A DNA stretch of 64,000 bases from NCBI GenBank assembly GCA_015056565.1, contig SVGB01000011.1:1-64000 (forward strand). The letters are read 5' to 3'. The notes below the pieces were generated by a model that was given only the letters and a program-made list of their open reading frames with translations, was not told the origin of the DNA and ran no database searches. The translations under genes were made by a program, and so were the position numbers. Positions 8,716-17,235 of this stretch are shown here, one piece after another; the first letter of the stretch is position 1, and each line of letters begins with the position of its first letter. Source of the stretch: Butyrivibrio sp. (GTDB lineage Bacteria; Bacillota; Clostridia; Lachnospirales; Lachnospiraceae).

Positions 8716-10101
8716 TCACTCTGTGCCTAAGCCAACTCCGGTTACAGGGTTAAAACTCTGAATGCTCACATCCCAGGTCTTCTGGATCTCGGCGCAGGCA
8801 TCGTCAAGGCTTACTGTTCCCTGAAGGTACTCAATGAGCTCCTTGTAAACAAAGTTTCTAAAGTCAGGTGGAAGCTCTTTAGTATCAGCTTCTCCATTCC
8901 ACATAGGTCCAACAGTATCTGCTGATGCCACAGCATCCAGTACTTCCTGATATACGTCAGACATCTGCATAACAGGCTCAGCAACAGTTGTTGGTGTGAA
9001 GTTCAAAGTCTCGCAGTATTTACCATAGTTTTCAGGTGCAAAAAAGAACTTGATGAATTCTTCAGATGCAGCAAGCTTATCAGGATCTGCAGCTGATTCT
9101 TTTGAAATGGCAAGGCCAGTGACGCTGCCTCCGCCAACCATTCTGAGCTTTCCATCAGGGCTGGGAACAGGGAACCATCCATACTCAAAGTCAGGATCAG
9201 CCTCTTCAATAGTGCTGAACATATGGGTTCCTGAATAGATCATTGCCGCCATGTCATTTACAAGGAATGTTGTGATCTGTGCGTCAGCTGTTGATCCCCA
9301 TCCCTCCTGGGCGTACTGCATGATCTCCTGCATCTCTACAAATGAATTCTTGAAGGTGTCATCTAAAAAGCTCGCCTTTCCTTCATAGCACTTGGCGATA
9401 AACTCAGTATCATCGCTCATTGTCGTGTCCTTGTAGGCTTTGTCAAAGATAAAGCCCATATGCCAAAGATCTCCGCCGCCAACAACCAGTGGATCCATAT
9501 CCCCAAGCTCTTTTATCTTTTCACAAAGAGCAATAAAGTCATCGTATGTCTTTGGTTCAGTAAGACCATTAGCATCAAAGTATGCTTTGTTGTACACAAC
9601 TCCCATGGTGTTGTTGGCGCTCATTGGTGCTGTGTATACCTTTCCGCCGAAAGATATTGCTGATGTGAAGAGACTTACTATCTCATCAGATAATGGAGCA
9701 AGCTTATCTGCTCTTACGTAGGTTGCAGTATCTCTCATCTCCATTACATCAGGAAATTCTCCAACACTGTCTTTGGTCTTTAAAAACTCTGAATAGGTTC
9801 CCCCATTACCTGGCTCAACAGTAACAGTGATGTTCTCGTGCTGATCGTTAAAGTCATTGACTATTGCGTTGATCGAAGCCTTTGCCCCCTCGTCACCATC
9901 AGCAAAAATGAATGTCAGCTCAACCGGGTTTGCTACAGTCTCTGCAGTACTCTCTGCCTGCGCTGCGCTGTCACTTTCCTGCGTATTTTCTGTGGTATCT
10001 GTAGCGGATGCCTGGGAAGCTGTGTCACTGCTTCCGCACCCTGCAAGCAGCGATGCCACAATTGATGTTGCCATCATGATTGAAATCAACCTTCTTTTCA
10101 T
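8716..10101 (-). CDS. Extracellular sugar-binding lipoprotein (family 1)
   Basis: 461 residues. A signal peptide ends in the lipobox LLAGC (Cys22), followed by a Ser/Thr/Gln/Glu-rich linker of about 40 residues, then a family-1 binding-protein fold (VELTFIFADGDEGAK..., AYFDANGLTEPKTYDDFIAL, TFLVNDMAAMIYSGTH). It captures oligosaccharides at the cell surface for the two permeases. An AGGAGG-like site (TAAGGAGGAAT) precedes the ATG. The substrate is not evident; the GH88 gene upstream suggests a uronic-acid-containing oligosaccharide. Confidence 0.92.
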   Translation of the reverse strand: MKRRLISIMMATSIVASLLAGCGSSDTASQASATDTTENTQESDSAAQAESTAETVANPVELTFIFADGDEGAKASINAIVNDFNDQHENITVTVEPGNGGTYSEFLKTKDSVGEFPDVMEMRDTATYVRADKLAPLSDEIVSLFTSAISFGGKVYTAPMSANNTMGVVYNKAYFDANGLTEPKTYDDFIALCEKIKELGDMDPLVVGGGDLWHMGFIFDKAYKDTTMSDDTEFIAKCYEGKASFLDDTFKNSFVEMQEIMQYAQEGWGSTADAQITTFLVNDMAAMIYSGTHMFSTIEEADPDFEYGWFPVPSPDGKLRMVGGGSVTGLAISKESAADPDKLAASEEFIKFFFAPENYGKYCETLNFTPTTVAEPVMQMSDVYQEVLDAVASADTVGPMWNGEADTKELPPDFRNFVYKELIEYLQGTVSLDDACAEIQKTWDVSIQSFNPVTGVGLGTE

Positions 10102-10218
10102 CTTATTCCTCCTTAGTAGAATAACCCTCTTTGTTTTTGCTGATTATAATCTACCAATTTCAAAAAACTCATAACATATATTTTTATAGCAAAAAATACA
10201 GATTTTTAAGATTATGCT

Positions 10219-11370
10219 TTACCACATTTTAAAGCTGCTGCCTGACATTTTATACAGTGCTTCTATAAAGAAATAATCCCCATAGACCATGGTCATATCA
10301 TGTCCATCGCCGTGATATGCAGCAGAGCAGCCCTTTACTATGGCGTCGCACTTTTGGGTAAAGTCAGCTCTTTCTTCTGCGATCCTTTTTAGAATGCGAT
10401 AGGCGCAATCCTTATACTTATCTGCAAGATCACCATCTACATATTCGGATAATTCCAAAAAGCCCCCTGCGATCACACATGCGCCGCAGGAATCTTCATA
10501 GGCCGGCTCATCCGGCTGCCTGAAATCTATGGGGATCACTGCACTTTCATCAATATTCGAAAGGCAGTACTCTGCGACTTTAATTGCCGCATCAAGATAT
10601 TCCTTCTTTCCCGTGTGCCTGTAGCTGTTTGTAAAGCCGTAAAGAGCCCAGCCCTGTCCTCTTGTCCAGGATGATCCTTCCTTATAACCCTGGCCGCCGT
10701 GACTTTTTATTACCCTTCCGGATTCCGGGTCAAACTCAACAATGTGACAAACAGAACCATCCTCTCTTATAAAGGCATCCGCCACCGTGTCCGCATGGCG
10801 CATGGCAATATTTTTAAACCTTGGGTCACCTGTCTCATCAGATGCCCAGTATAAAAGAGAAATATTAAACATGCAGTCGATTATTGCCCAGCCCCTTGTG
10901 TCACTGCCTTTGATATCATTCCATGCCCTTATGAAATTCCCTTCTGGATTAAATCTTCCAGCCAGAAGTGATGCCGCCAAAAGTGCCGTCTTTCTTGACT
11001 CTTCATTTCCAGTTATCCTGTAGTCAGCAACAGCTGTTGGCACGAACATAAATCCCACATCGTGGTGAAGCCCGTAAAACTTCTCAAAGCAGCGCCCTAG
11101 CTTTTTCTCCTGGATTCTTGCTATTTCAAGGAAAGTGTTACCAGCTGTATCGCTATATAAAAGCCACATTATTCCGCCAAAGAACCCATTGGTCCACCAG
11201 TTTATCCCATCGTCATCACTCCACTTTAAGCTTTCATCTGCTCTGTCATCGTAACCCCCATTTTTATCCGTGGTGTAAGGAATCTTGTCTTTATTCTTTA
11301 TGCTGACCCATTTCATTTTCTCCTTGACCATTGGCAGGATGCTAACTGCCCACTCTTCATATTTATCCAT
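10219..11370 (-). CDS. Glycoside hydrolase family 88, unsaturated glucuronyl hydrolase
   Basis: 383 residues, no signal peptide. The (alpha/alpha)6 barrel signatures WWTNGFFGGIMWLLY, HHDVGFMF, GWAIIDCMFN and SSWTRGQGWALYGF are characteristic of GH88, which removes unsaturated uronic acid from oligosaccharides made by polysaccharide lyases. Catalytic Asp candidates lie in HHDVGF and IIDCMFN. The start at 11370 has GGAGG five bases upstream; the longer reading to 11415 does not. It heads the leftward locus and lies divergent from an AraC regulator. Parent polymers could be pectic, glycosaminoglycan-like or a microbial exopolysaccharide. Confidence 0.9.
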   Translation of the reverse strand: MDKYEEWAVSILPMVKEKMKWVSIKNKDKIPYTTDKNGGYDDRADESLKWSDDDGINWWTNGFFGGIMWLLYSDTAGNTFLEIARIQEKKLGRCFEKFYGLHHDVGFMFVPTAVADYRITGNEESRKTALLAASLLAGRFNPEGNFIRAWNDIKGSDTRGWAIIDCMFNISLLYWASDETGDPRFKNIAMRHADTVADAFIREDGSVCHIVEFDPESGRVIKSHGGQGYKEGSSWTRGQGWALYGFTNSYRHTGKKEYLDAAIKVAEYCLSNIDESAVIPIDFRQPDEPAYEDSCGACVIAGGFLELSEYVDGDLADKYKDCAYRILKRIAEERADFTQKCDAIVKGCSAAYHGDGHDMTMVYGDYFFIEALYKMSGSSFKMW

Positions 11371-11439
11371 TTTCGCCTCCATAAGCTTACTAACTTTTTC
11401 TGCCGGCATTTCCAATATTGTTCACTAAATACTACCTGA

Positions 11440-11468
11440 TTGTCCGGAATGACACAATGTACTATAAT
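11440..11468 (+). promoter_or_regulatory. Sigma-A promoter of the AraC regulator
   Basis: TTGTCC (11440-11445), a 17-base spacer and a consensus TATAAT (11463-11468) lie 38 bases before the ATG at 11507. The intergenic region 11371-11506 also has to hold the leftward promoter of the GH88 gene, so operator sites for the regulator are expected here. Confidence 0.65.
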
Positions 11469-11506
11469 GCTTTTAACTGATATATTATGCTTTTTGAGGT
11501 ATAAAA

Positions 11507-12289
11507 ATGATAACTGTAACAAGCTGCGGTCACGACTCACGCCATCAAAAGCCCTGTAATATCGAGCATCCACGTGGTCTTTCAGACTATCTTTTGCTGC
11601 TTATAAAAAGTGAGGCCTTTATATATTTTGATGGGATCAAAAAAAATGTACCCATAGGCAGCATCATAATCTTTCCACCTGGTACCTATATACACTACGG
11701 CTGCGATGTGAAAGGTTACAACGATGACTGGATACATTTCGAATTAAAACAAAGTGATAAAAATATATTGAAGGAGCTTAGTCTGCCTGTCTACAAGTTA
11801 CTTGGCGCAGGCGAATTTCACAGGATTCTTGACTGTGTACGGTTAATATGCGACTGCTACCACAAAAACTCTGATAACAGTGACATGATCCTTGATCACT
11901 ATATGCATGCTCTTTTGTACACATTATCTGATGAGGCCACAGTAAGATCCAGACAGGGAGATTTTTCCGAATTATATAGCATTCTTTCAGGTATTCGCTC
12001 TCGCATTTACAGCACTCCTTCATACAAATGGAGCGTAGAGGATCTGGCAAAAGACGCTGGTCTTAGTCTTTCATATTTTCAGCACATGTACAAAAAAGCT
12101 TTTGGTCTGTCTGCTTCAAAAGACATAATAAATGCCCGTCTGGAGCTGGCAAAATACTACCTCAGTACCAGTAACATGAGCATCCATGCTCTTTCAGATT
12201 TCTGCGGATATGAAAACGAACTGCACTTTATGAGGCAGTTTAAAAGCTACCTGGGGGTAACTCCGTCCCAGTACAGAAAGGGATTATAG
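11507..12289 (+). CDS. AraC-family transcriptional regulator
   Basis: 260 residues. A cupin-like N-terminal sensor domain (YLLLLIKSEAFIYFDG, then IGSIIIFPPGTYIHYG) is joined to a C-terminal double helix-turn-helix (VEDLAKDAGLSLSYFQHMY and ALSDFCGYENELHFMRQF, ending VTPSQYRK). It is the only plus-strand gene in the first 38 kb and is divergent from GH88, the usual place for a regulator of the neighbouring catabolic genes. It may act with the YesMN pair; which genes it controls is inferred from position. Confidence 0.88.
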   Translation: MITVTSCGHDSRHQKPCNIEHPRGLSDYLLLLIKSEAFIYFDGIKKNVPIGSIIIFPPGTYIHYGCDVKGYNDDWIHFELKQSDKNILKELSLPVYKLLGAGEFHRILDCVRLICDCYHKNSDNSDMILDHYMHALLYTLSDEATVRSRQGDFSELYSILSGIRSRIYSTPSYKWSVEDLAKDAGLSLSYFQHMYKKAFGLSASKDIINARLELAKYYLSTSNMSIHALSDFCGYENELHFMRQFKSYLGVTPSQYRKGL

Positions 12290-12306
12290 GAAGCTTTTAG
12301 TCTCCA

Positions 12307-13080
12307 TTACTGCTTCATGGCATCCTTCATGGAGCGTACATACTCACCAACGTACCTTGGACAGTCTCTTCCATACTTCTCAATTATCTTGATGATGGCT
12401 GAGCCCACGATCGCTCCGTCAGATATATCAGCCATCTTCTTTGCCTGCTTAGGAGTTGAGATTCCAAAGCCAATGGCGCAGGGAATATCAGTGCTCTTTC
12501 TTATGGCAGCCACAATGGAATCAAGATCTGTTGTTATCTCTTTTCTTGTTCCGGTAACTCCAAGACTTGATACCACGTAGATAAAGCCCTTGGCCTCTTT
12601 TGCTATCATTGCGATCCTGTTTTCAGAAGTTGGGGCAATTAGAGATACAAGGTCCACATCGTACTTATTGCAGATATCCTCAAACTCTTCCTTTTCTTCG
12701 AAGGGAAGGTCCGGAAGGATAAGACCATCTATCCCAATCTCATTGCAGGTCTTTATGAACTTATCTGCATCATAGGAATATACTACATTTGCGTAGGTCA
12801 TAAATACCATGGGAATAGATACTTCTTTTCGAAGTTCTCGCACCATGTCAAAAATCTTGTCCGTGGTAACTCCACCTGTTAGTGCACGAAGGTTTGCTCC
12901 CTGGATAACCGGGCCCTCTGCTGTTGGATCAGAAAAAGGAATCCCAAGCTCTATAAGGTCAGCACCATTTGCTGCCATCTCTATTACAGTCTTTTTAGTG
13001 GTCTCAAGATCAGGATCTCCGCAGGTTATAAAGGCGATGAATGCCTTTCCGTTTTCAAATGCTCTTTTAATGTTGCTCAT
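12307..13080 (-). CDS. trpA: Tryptophan synthase alpha subunit
   Basis: 257 residues. Cleaves indole-3-glycerol phosphate to indole, passed to TrpB. The catalytic Glu lies in DLIELGIPFSD (Glu44). The second acid, Asp60 in the Salmonella enzyme, is Glu here (DPTAEGP), a variant I believe also occurs in other Clostridia. GIPFSDP, GFGIS and GSAIIKII phosphate-binding blocks are present. The ATG at 13080 overlaps the trpB stop as TGATG and has GGAGG seven bases upstream; the preceding GTG at 13083 is less likely. Last gene of trpDCFBA. Confidence 0.95.
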   Translation of the reverse strand: MSNIKRAFENGKAFIAFITCGDPDLETTKKTVIEMAANGADLIELGIPFSDPTAEGPVIQGANLRALTGGVTTDKIFDMVRELRKEVSIPMVFMTYANVVYSYDADKFIKTCNEIGIDGLILPDLPFEEKEEFEDICNKYDVDLVSLIAPTSENRIAMIAKEAKGFIYVVSSLGVTGTRKEITTDLDSIVAAIRKSTDIPCAIGFGISTPKQAKKMADISDGAIVGSAIIKIIEKYGRDCPRYVGEYVRSMKDAMKQ

Positions 13081-14279
13081 CACTCGTCCTCCCCAACATA
13101 TGTAACGCCCTTGTATCTGGCAATTGCTGCGCAGTCCTTGTCGCCGCGGCCTGAGATTGTTATTACGATGATATCATCCTTACTCATCTCCCCTGCAATC
13201 TTCATAGCATGGGCAACAGCATGAGCTGACTCAATGGCAGGAATGATACCCTCAGTCTTTGAAAGGTACTCAAAAGCATTTACTGCCTCGTCGTCTGTTA
13301 CAGGAACATACTCTGCCCTTCCTATATCGTGAAGGTGCGCGTGCTCAGGTCCGATTCCGGGATAATCAAGACCGGCTGAGATTGAATATACAGGAGCTAT
13401 CTGTCCATACTTGTCCTGGCAGAAATAGGACTTCATTCCGTGGAAGATTCCAAGCCGGCCTGTATTTATGGTGGCTGCAGTTTCAAAGGTGTCTATTCCT
13501 CTTCCTGCTGCCTCGCAGCCAATAAGGCGCACATCCTTATCCTCTATGAAATTGTAGAAGCTTCCGATGGCATTTGATCCGCCGCCTACGCAGGCCAAAA
13601 CTGCACTTGGGAGCCTTCCTTCTTTTTCAAGAATCTGCTCTTTTATCTCCTTGGAGATAACTGACTGGAAGTCCCTTACAATTGTTGGAAACGGGTGTGG
13701 TCCCATAACTGAGCCAAGGCAGTAATGAGTGTCGCTTATCCTGTTAGTCCATTCCCTCATGGCTTCTGAAACTGCGTCCTTAAGGGTTGCTGTTCCTGTT
13801 GTGACAGGTACTACCTTTGCTCCAAGAAGCTCCATTCTGTACACGTTAAGAGCCTGTCTCTTGGTGTCCTCTTCTCCCATGAACACAACGCACTCCATAC
13901 CCATAAGCGCAGCTGCTGTAGCTGTTGCAACGCCGTGCTGACCAGCTCCTGTTTCAGCGATGAGCCTTGTCTTACCCATCTTTTTTGCCAAAAGAGCCTG
14001 ACCAAGAACGTTGTTTATCTTGTGGGATCCTGTGTGGTTAAGGTCTTCTCTCTTTAGATAGATCTTGGCACCGCCCAGGTCCTTAGTCATCTTTTCTGCA
14101 TAGTACAGAAGTGACGGTCTTCCTGCGTATTCATTAAAAAGAGTCTGAAGCTCTTTGTTAAACTCAGGATCATTCTTGTAGTGGTTATAAGCCTCCTCAA
14201 GCTCTATCACCGCATTCATCAAAGTCTCTGGAATGTACTGTCCGCCATGTACACCAAATCTTCCGTTTTTGTTAGTCAT
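13080..14279 (-). CDS. trpB: Tryptophan synthase beta subunit
   Basis: 399 residues, normal length. Condenses indole with serine using pyridoxal phosphate. The PLP lysine is in HTGSHKINN (Lys87), the phosphate loop in [10 protein letters not shown], and [14 protein letters not shown] is the usual TrpB1 block. [15 protein letters not shown] at the N-terminus confirms the start. Translationally coupled to trpA by a one-base overlap. Confidence 0.97.
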   Translation of the reverse strand: MTNKNGRFGVHGGQYIPETLMNAVIELEEAYNHYKNDPEFNKELQTLFNEYAGRPSLLYYAEKMTKDLGGAKIYLKREDLNHTGSHKINNVLGQALLAKKMGKTRLIAETGAGQHGVATATAAALMGMECVVFMGEEDTKRQALNVYRMELLGAKVVPVTTGTATLKDAVSEAMREWTNRISDTHYCLGSVMGPHPFPTIVRDFQSVISKEIKEQILEKEGRLPSAVLACVGGGSNAIGSFYNFIEDKDVRLIGCEAAGRGIDTFETAATINTGRLGIFHGMKSYFCQDKYGQIAPVYSISAGLDYPGIGPEHAHLHDIGRAEYVPVTDDEAVNAFEYLSKTEGIIPAIESAHAVAHAMKIAGEMSKDDIIVITISGRGDKDCAAIARYKGVTYVGEDE

Positions 14280-14300
14280 ACTGCTTCTCCTTACAATTTC

Positions 14301-14957
14301 TCACAAACTACCGCATTTTAAGTCTCTTACCGCTTTTACAAATGCTCTCATCTTGCCTGGATCTTTTTTGCCCTCTGTCTCAATTCCGCTGCTGACGTCT
14401 ACTGCCATGGGTCTTAGCTCTTTTACTGCCAAAGTCACATTATCAGGGTCAAGACCTCCTGCAAGAAACCATCCTTTTGAGGCTTCTTTAAGCTTACTTC
14501 TAACTTCAGGGCTATTTAAAACCTCCCAGTTAAAGGTCTGTCCGCTCCCAGTCCCGGAATCCAGTAAAAAGAAATCCGGGCCTGCCAAAGCAAATCCATC
14601 AAGCTCCTTTAAGAAGCTCTCTTTATCTCTGACCTTCAGGGCCTTTATGATCTCACACCCCAGCGAAAGGTATCTTAATTTCTCAATATAGCTGCTATCC
14701 TCATGTCCATGGAGCTGGGCTACATCAATAACTTTGTCATTTAAAAGAGCCGCAACCCTGGATACATCTTCATCCACAAACACTCCAACTGCCTTTATGT
14801 CCGGCAAAATAGCCTTCCTTAGCCTCAGGGCTTCATCCCTTGATACAAAGCGGCTGCTCTTTTCCCAGAATACAAAGCCTATGTACTCAGGCTTAAGCTC
14901 ATTTACAATTTCCATATCAGCCATTCTTGATAGGCCGCACAGTTTGATCTGGGTCAT
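14301..14957 (-). CDS. trpF: Phosphoribosylanthranilate isomerase
   Basis: 218 residues. Starts with IKLCGLSRMADMEIVNEL, where the Cys in KLCG is the general base; the general acid Asp lies in HGHEDS or the following strand, and the phosphate loops are FLLDSGTGSGQ and LAGGLDPDNV. The start at 14957 has AAGGAGG five bases before it. A longer reading to 15002 begins between the genes without a binding site. Third gene of the operon. Confidence 0.95.
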   Translation of the reverse strand: MTQIKLCGLSRMADMEIVNELKPEYIGFVFWEKSSRFVSRDEALRLRKAILPDIKAVGVFVDEDVSRVAALLNDKVIDVAQLHGHEDSSYIEKLRYLSLGCEIIKALKVRDKESFLKELDGFALAGPDFFLLDSGTGSGQTFNWEVLNSPEVRSKLKEASKGWFLAGGLDPDNVTLAVKELRPMAVDVSSGIETEGKKDPGKMRAFVKAVRDLKCGSL

Positions 14958-15002
14958 GTCTGCCTCCTTGAACCAAAAGTAACTGTCTATCCCTAAGCAC
15001 AT

Positions 15003-15782
15003 TCAAATTCCCTTAAGCTCAGATAATTTCTTTTTCTTATCCTCAGCTCTCATAAGTGTCTCACCTACAAGAACTGCGTCAGCTCCAATCTGCTTAAGAA
15101 TCCTGACGTCCTCAGCACTCTTAACGCCGCTCTCAGATACGAAGATAACATCTCTTGGAATAAGTTCCCTTAGCCTTCTGCTGTTTTCCGTATCAACAGT
15201 AAAATCCTTAAGGTTTCTGTTATTTACACCTATGATCCTGGCGCCGCACTTAAGGGCCATTTCCACTTCTCTTTCATCGTGGGTCTCAACAAGAGCTGAA
15301 AGGCCAAGCTCATCGCATATTGCCATATACTCTTTTAACTGACTGCTGCCAAGTATAGAGCAGATAAGAAGAACTGCGCTGGCGCCCAGGGTCCTGGCCT
15401 CATAGATCATATACTCATCTACTGTGAAGTCCTTCCTAAGGCAGGGAATACTTACAGCCTGCGCTATTTCCTCCAGATACCTGTCGCTTCCAAGAAACCA
15501 CTTTGGCTCTGTAAGCACTGAGATGCAGTCAGCTCCTGCCCTGTCGTAGTCCTTTGCAATGTCAAGATATGGGAAGTCCTTTGCAATTATCCCCTTTGAA
15601 GGAGAAGCCTTCTTGCATTCACAGATAAAAGAAATATCATCCTTCCTAAGAGCCTTTTCAAAAGAAAAATCCTTCCTAGGCGTTTTTAGTGCTGCTTCTT
15701 TGAGTATATGAAGGGGCGTCTTTTCTTTTGCCAGAGCCACCCTTTCCTTAGCATATGAAGCTATCTCATCCAAAATAGTCAT
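15003..15782 (-). CDS. trpC: Indole-3-glycerol-phosphate synthase
   Basis: 259 residues. The TIM-barrel signatures FICECKKASPSKGII (catalytic Lys), VLTEPKWFLGS, CLRKDFTVDEYMIYEA and IIGVNNRNLKDF, with FVSESG and VLVGETLMRA phosphate-binding blocks, are complete. Monofunctional, not fused to trpF. It lies 28 bases after trpD and 45 before trpF in the same operon. Confidence 0.97.
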   Translation of the reverse strand: MTILDEIASYAKERVALAKEKTPLHILKEAALKTPRKDFSFEKALRKDDISFICECKKASPSKGIIAKDFPYLDIAKDYDRAGADCISVLTEPKWFLGSDRYLEEIAQAVSIPCLRKDFTVDEYMIYEARTLGASAVLLICSILGSSQLKEYMAICDELGLSALVETHDEREVEMALKCGARIIGVNNRNLKDFTVDTENSRRLRELIPRDVIFVSESGVKSAEDVRILKQIGADAVLVGETLMRAEDKKKKLSELKGI

Positions 15783-15810
15783 AGTATTAACTCATCTTTC
15801 TTAACAAACC

Positions 15811-16833
15811 TTACTCCGGTCTGTTACTTACTTCTTTTACCTTCTCCAGTGTTTCAAGGGCCTTTCCTGAATCAATGAGTTCTGCAGCAAGCTTTATTCC
15901 TTCTGCAAAGCTCTCAGCCTTTCCTCCGATGTAAAGAGAAGCACCTGCATTTAAAAGTACTGCATCTCTCTTAGGTCCCTTAGCACCCTTTAAAATGTCG
16001 ATGGTGATCTTAGCATTTTCCTCTGGTGTTCCGCCAACCAGCTCACTCTTATCACACTTTTTAAATCCAAATTCCTCAGGGGAGATGATGTAAGTTTTGT
16101 ACCATCCATCCTTGATCTCGCAAATCTTGGTGTCAGCACTAAGTGATATTTCATCAAGCTTATCAAGGCCGTAGACAACCATTCCTCTCTCAACTCCAAG
16201 ACTTACAAGAACCTGTGCCAGTGGCTCAACCAGGTACTCATCGTACACCCCAAGAAGCTGCATCTTGGGAGATCCCGGATTTGTAAGTGGTCCAAGGATG
16301 TTGAACACTGTCCTGAATCCCAACTCTTTTCTGATGGCTCCTACATACTTCATGGAGGTGTGATACTTCTGTGCAAAGAAGAAGCACATTCCAGCCTCGT
16401 TAAGAAGTTCTATGCATCTTTCAGGGCTCTGCTGGATATTTACTCCAAGAGCCTCAAGGCAGTCAGCAGTTCCGCACTTGGAGGAAGCTGCTCTGTTTCC
16501 GTGCTTGGCAACCTTCATTCCTCCTGCAGCTGCAACCAGCGCTGATGTTGTAGAGATATTAAAGCTTCCTGCGTTATCTCCGCCTGTTCCAACAATCTCA
16601 AACACCTCCATACCTGTGTCAACTTTTGTTGCGTGATCTCTCATAGCTGCTGCGCAACCTGCGATCTCATCAGTTGTCTCAGCCCTAGCGCTCTTAGTTG
16701 AAAGAGCGGATAAAAATGCAGCGTTCTGAGTGGGAGTTGTCTCGCCGCTCATGATCTCATTCATTACGCTGTAGGCTTCGTCGTAGGAAAGGTCTTCTTT
16801 GTTTACGATTTTTACAATTGCTTCTTTGATCAT
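15811..16833 (-). CDS. trpD: Anthranilate phosphoribosyltransferase
   Basis: 340 residues. [16 protein letters not shown] (diphosphate loop), [21 protein letters not shown] and GPLTNPGSP are diagnostic. The start at 16833 has AAGGAGG eight bases upstream. The longer reading to 16929 passes through the T-box terminator hairpin and is not coding. First gene of the operon. No trpE or trpG is in the window, so anthranilate synthase must be encoded elsewhere or anthranilate is obtained otherwise. Confidence 0.95.
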   Translation of the reverse strand: MIKEAIVKIVNKEDLSYDEAYSVMNEIMSGETTPTQNAAFLSALSTKSARAETTDEIAGCAAAMRDHATKVDTGMEVFEIVGTGGDNAGSFNISTTSALVAAAGGMKVAKHGNRAASSKCGTADCLEALGVNIQQSPERCIELLNEAGMCFFFAQKYHTSMKYVGAIRKELGFRTVFNILGPLTNPGSPKMQLLGVYDEYLVEPLAQVLVSLGVERGMVVYGLDKLDEISLSADTKICEIKDGWYKTYIISPEEFGFKKCDKSELVGGTPEENAKITIDILKGAKGPKRDAVLLNAGASLYIGGKAESFAEGIKLAAELIDSGKALETLEKVKEVSNRPE

Positions 16834-16889
16834 GTCCTGATCCTCCTTCATGTTGTGTGAAGCAGCCTCTGCCAGAAGATTTCCGGATA

Positions 16890-17186
16890 AAAGAAAAATC
16901 CCTGACAGAAAACTCTTTGTTTCTGTCAAGGACGAATATGTACTGTTATGTACGCCACTATCCGCGGTGCCACCTTGCCTTCACGGTTTGACCCGTGCTC
17001 TTATAGGATACCTTCATATCCCGGGCAACTAACGTATGCCTTCACGTTGCAGAATACTGTTGTTCCTCTGCACCCTCTGTGGTCCATTTGATAATCTGTT
17101 TCCTGCCCGGCTCGCACCTTCCCGGACTCTCTGTGAGGTCATGTATTACCTTTATCTCCACTTCATCGGTTTGAAGTATTAAATTA
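16890..17186 (-). promoter_or_regulatory. T-box leader for tryptophan upstream of trpD
   Basis: The minus-strand leader carries the conserved T-box core AAGGTGGCACCGCGG (16976..16962) in an antiterminator context, followed by a terminator. A TGG codon (17086..17084) followed by a purine (TGGACCACA) sits where the specifier loop is expected, so the leader should read uncharged tRNA-Trp: uncharged tRNA stabilises the antiterminator and turns on trpDCFBA. The specifier assignment is from pattern, without folding. Confidence 0.88.
16893..16931 (-). terminator. T-box regulated terminator
   Basis: On the minus strand, a stem built from CCTTGACAGAAA and TTTTCTGTCAGGG closes a short loop and is followed by ATTTTTCTTTT. 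It lies just after the T-box core and before trpD, so it is the conditional terminator of the leader. Confidence 0.85.
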
Positions 17187-17191
17187 AATTG

Positions 17192-17220
17192 ATATTACCA
17201 TTGCATAATTATGCTGTCAA
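17192..17220 (-). promoter_or_regulatory. Sigma-A promoter of the trp operon
   Basis: A consensus TTGACA (17220..17215), an exact 17-base spacer and TATAAT-like TAATAT (17197..17192) lie directly upstream of the T-box leader. It sits 16-44 bases downstream of the HD-protein stop codon, which shares the strand. Confidence 0.85.
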
Positions 17221-17235
17221 GAGGGATGTTTTTGA

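Noticed and set aside
7768..11370. Missing ATPase for the sugar importer
   Set aside because: Not a defect: sugar ABC systems of this type often share an ATPase encoded elsewhere.
11371..11573. Leftward open frame reaching past the GH88 start
   Set aside because: It crosses the divergent promoter region and lacks a binding site; family alignment begins at 11370.
16834..16929. Extension of trpD to 32 more codons
   Set aside because: It runs through the T-box terminator, and the ATG at 16833 has the AAGGAGG.
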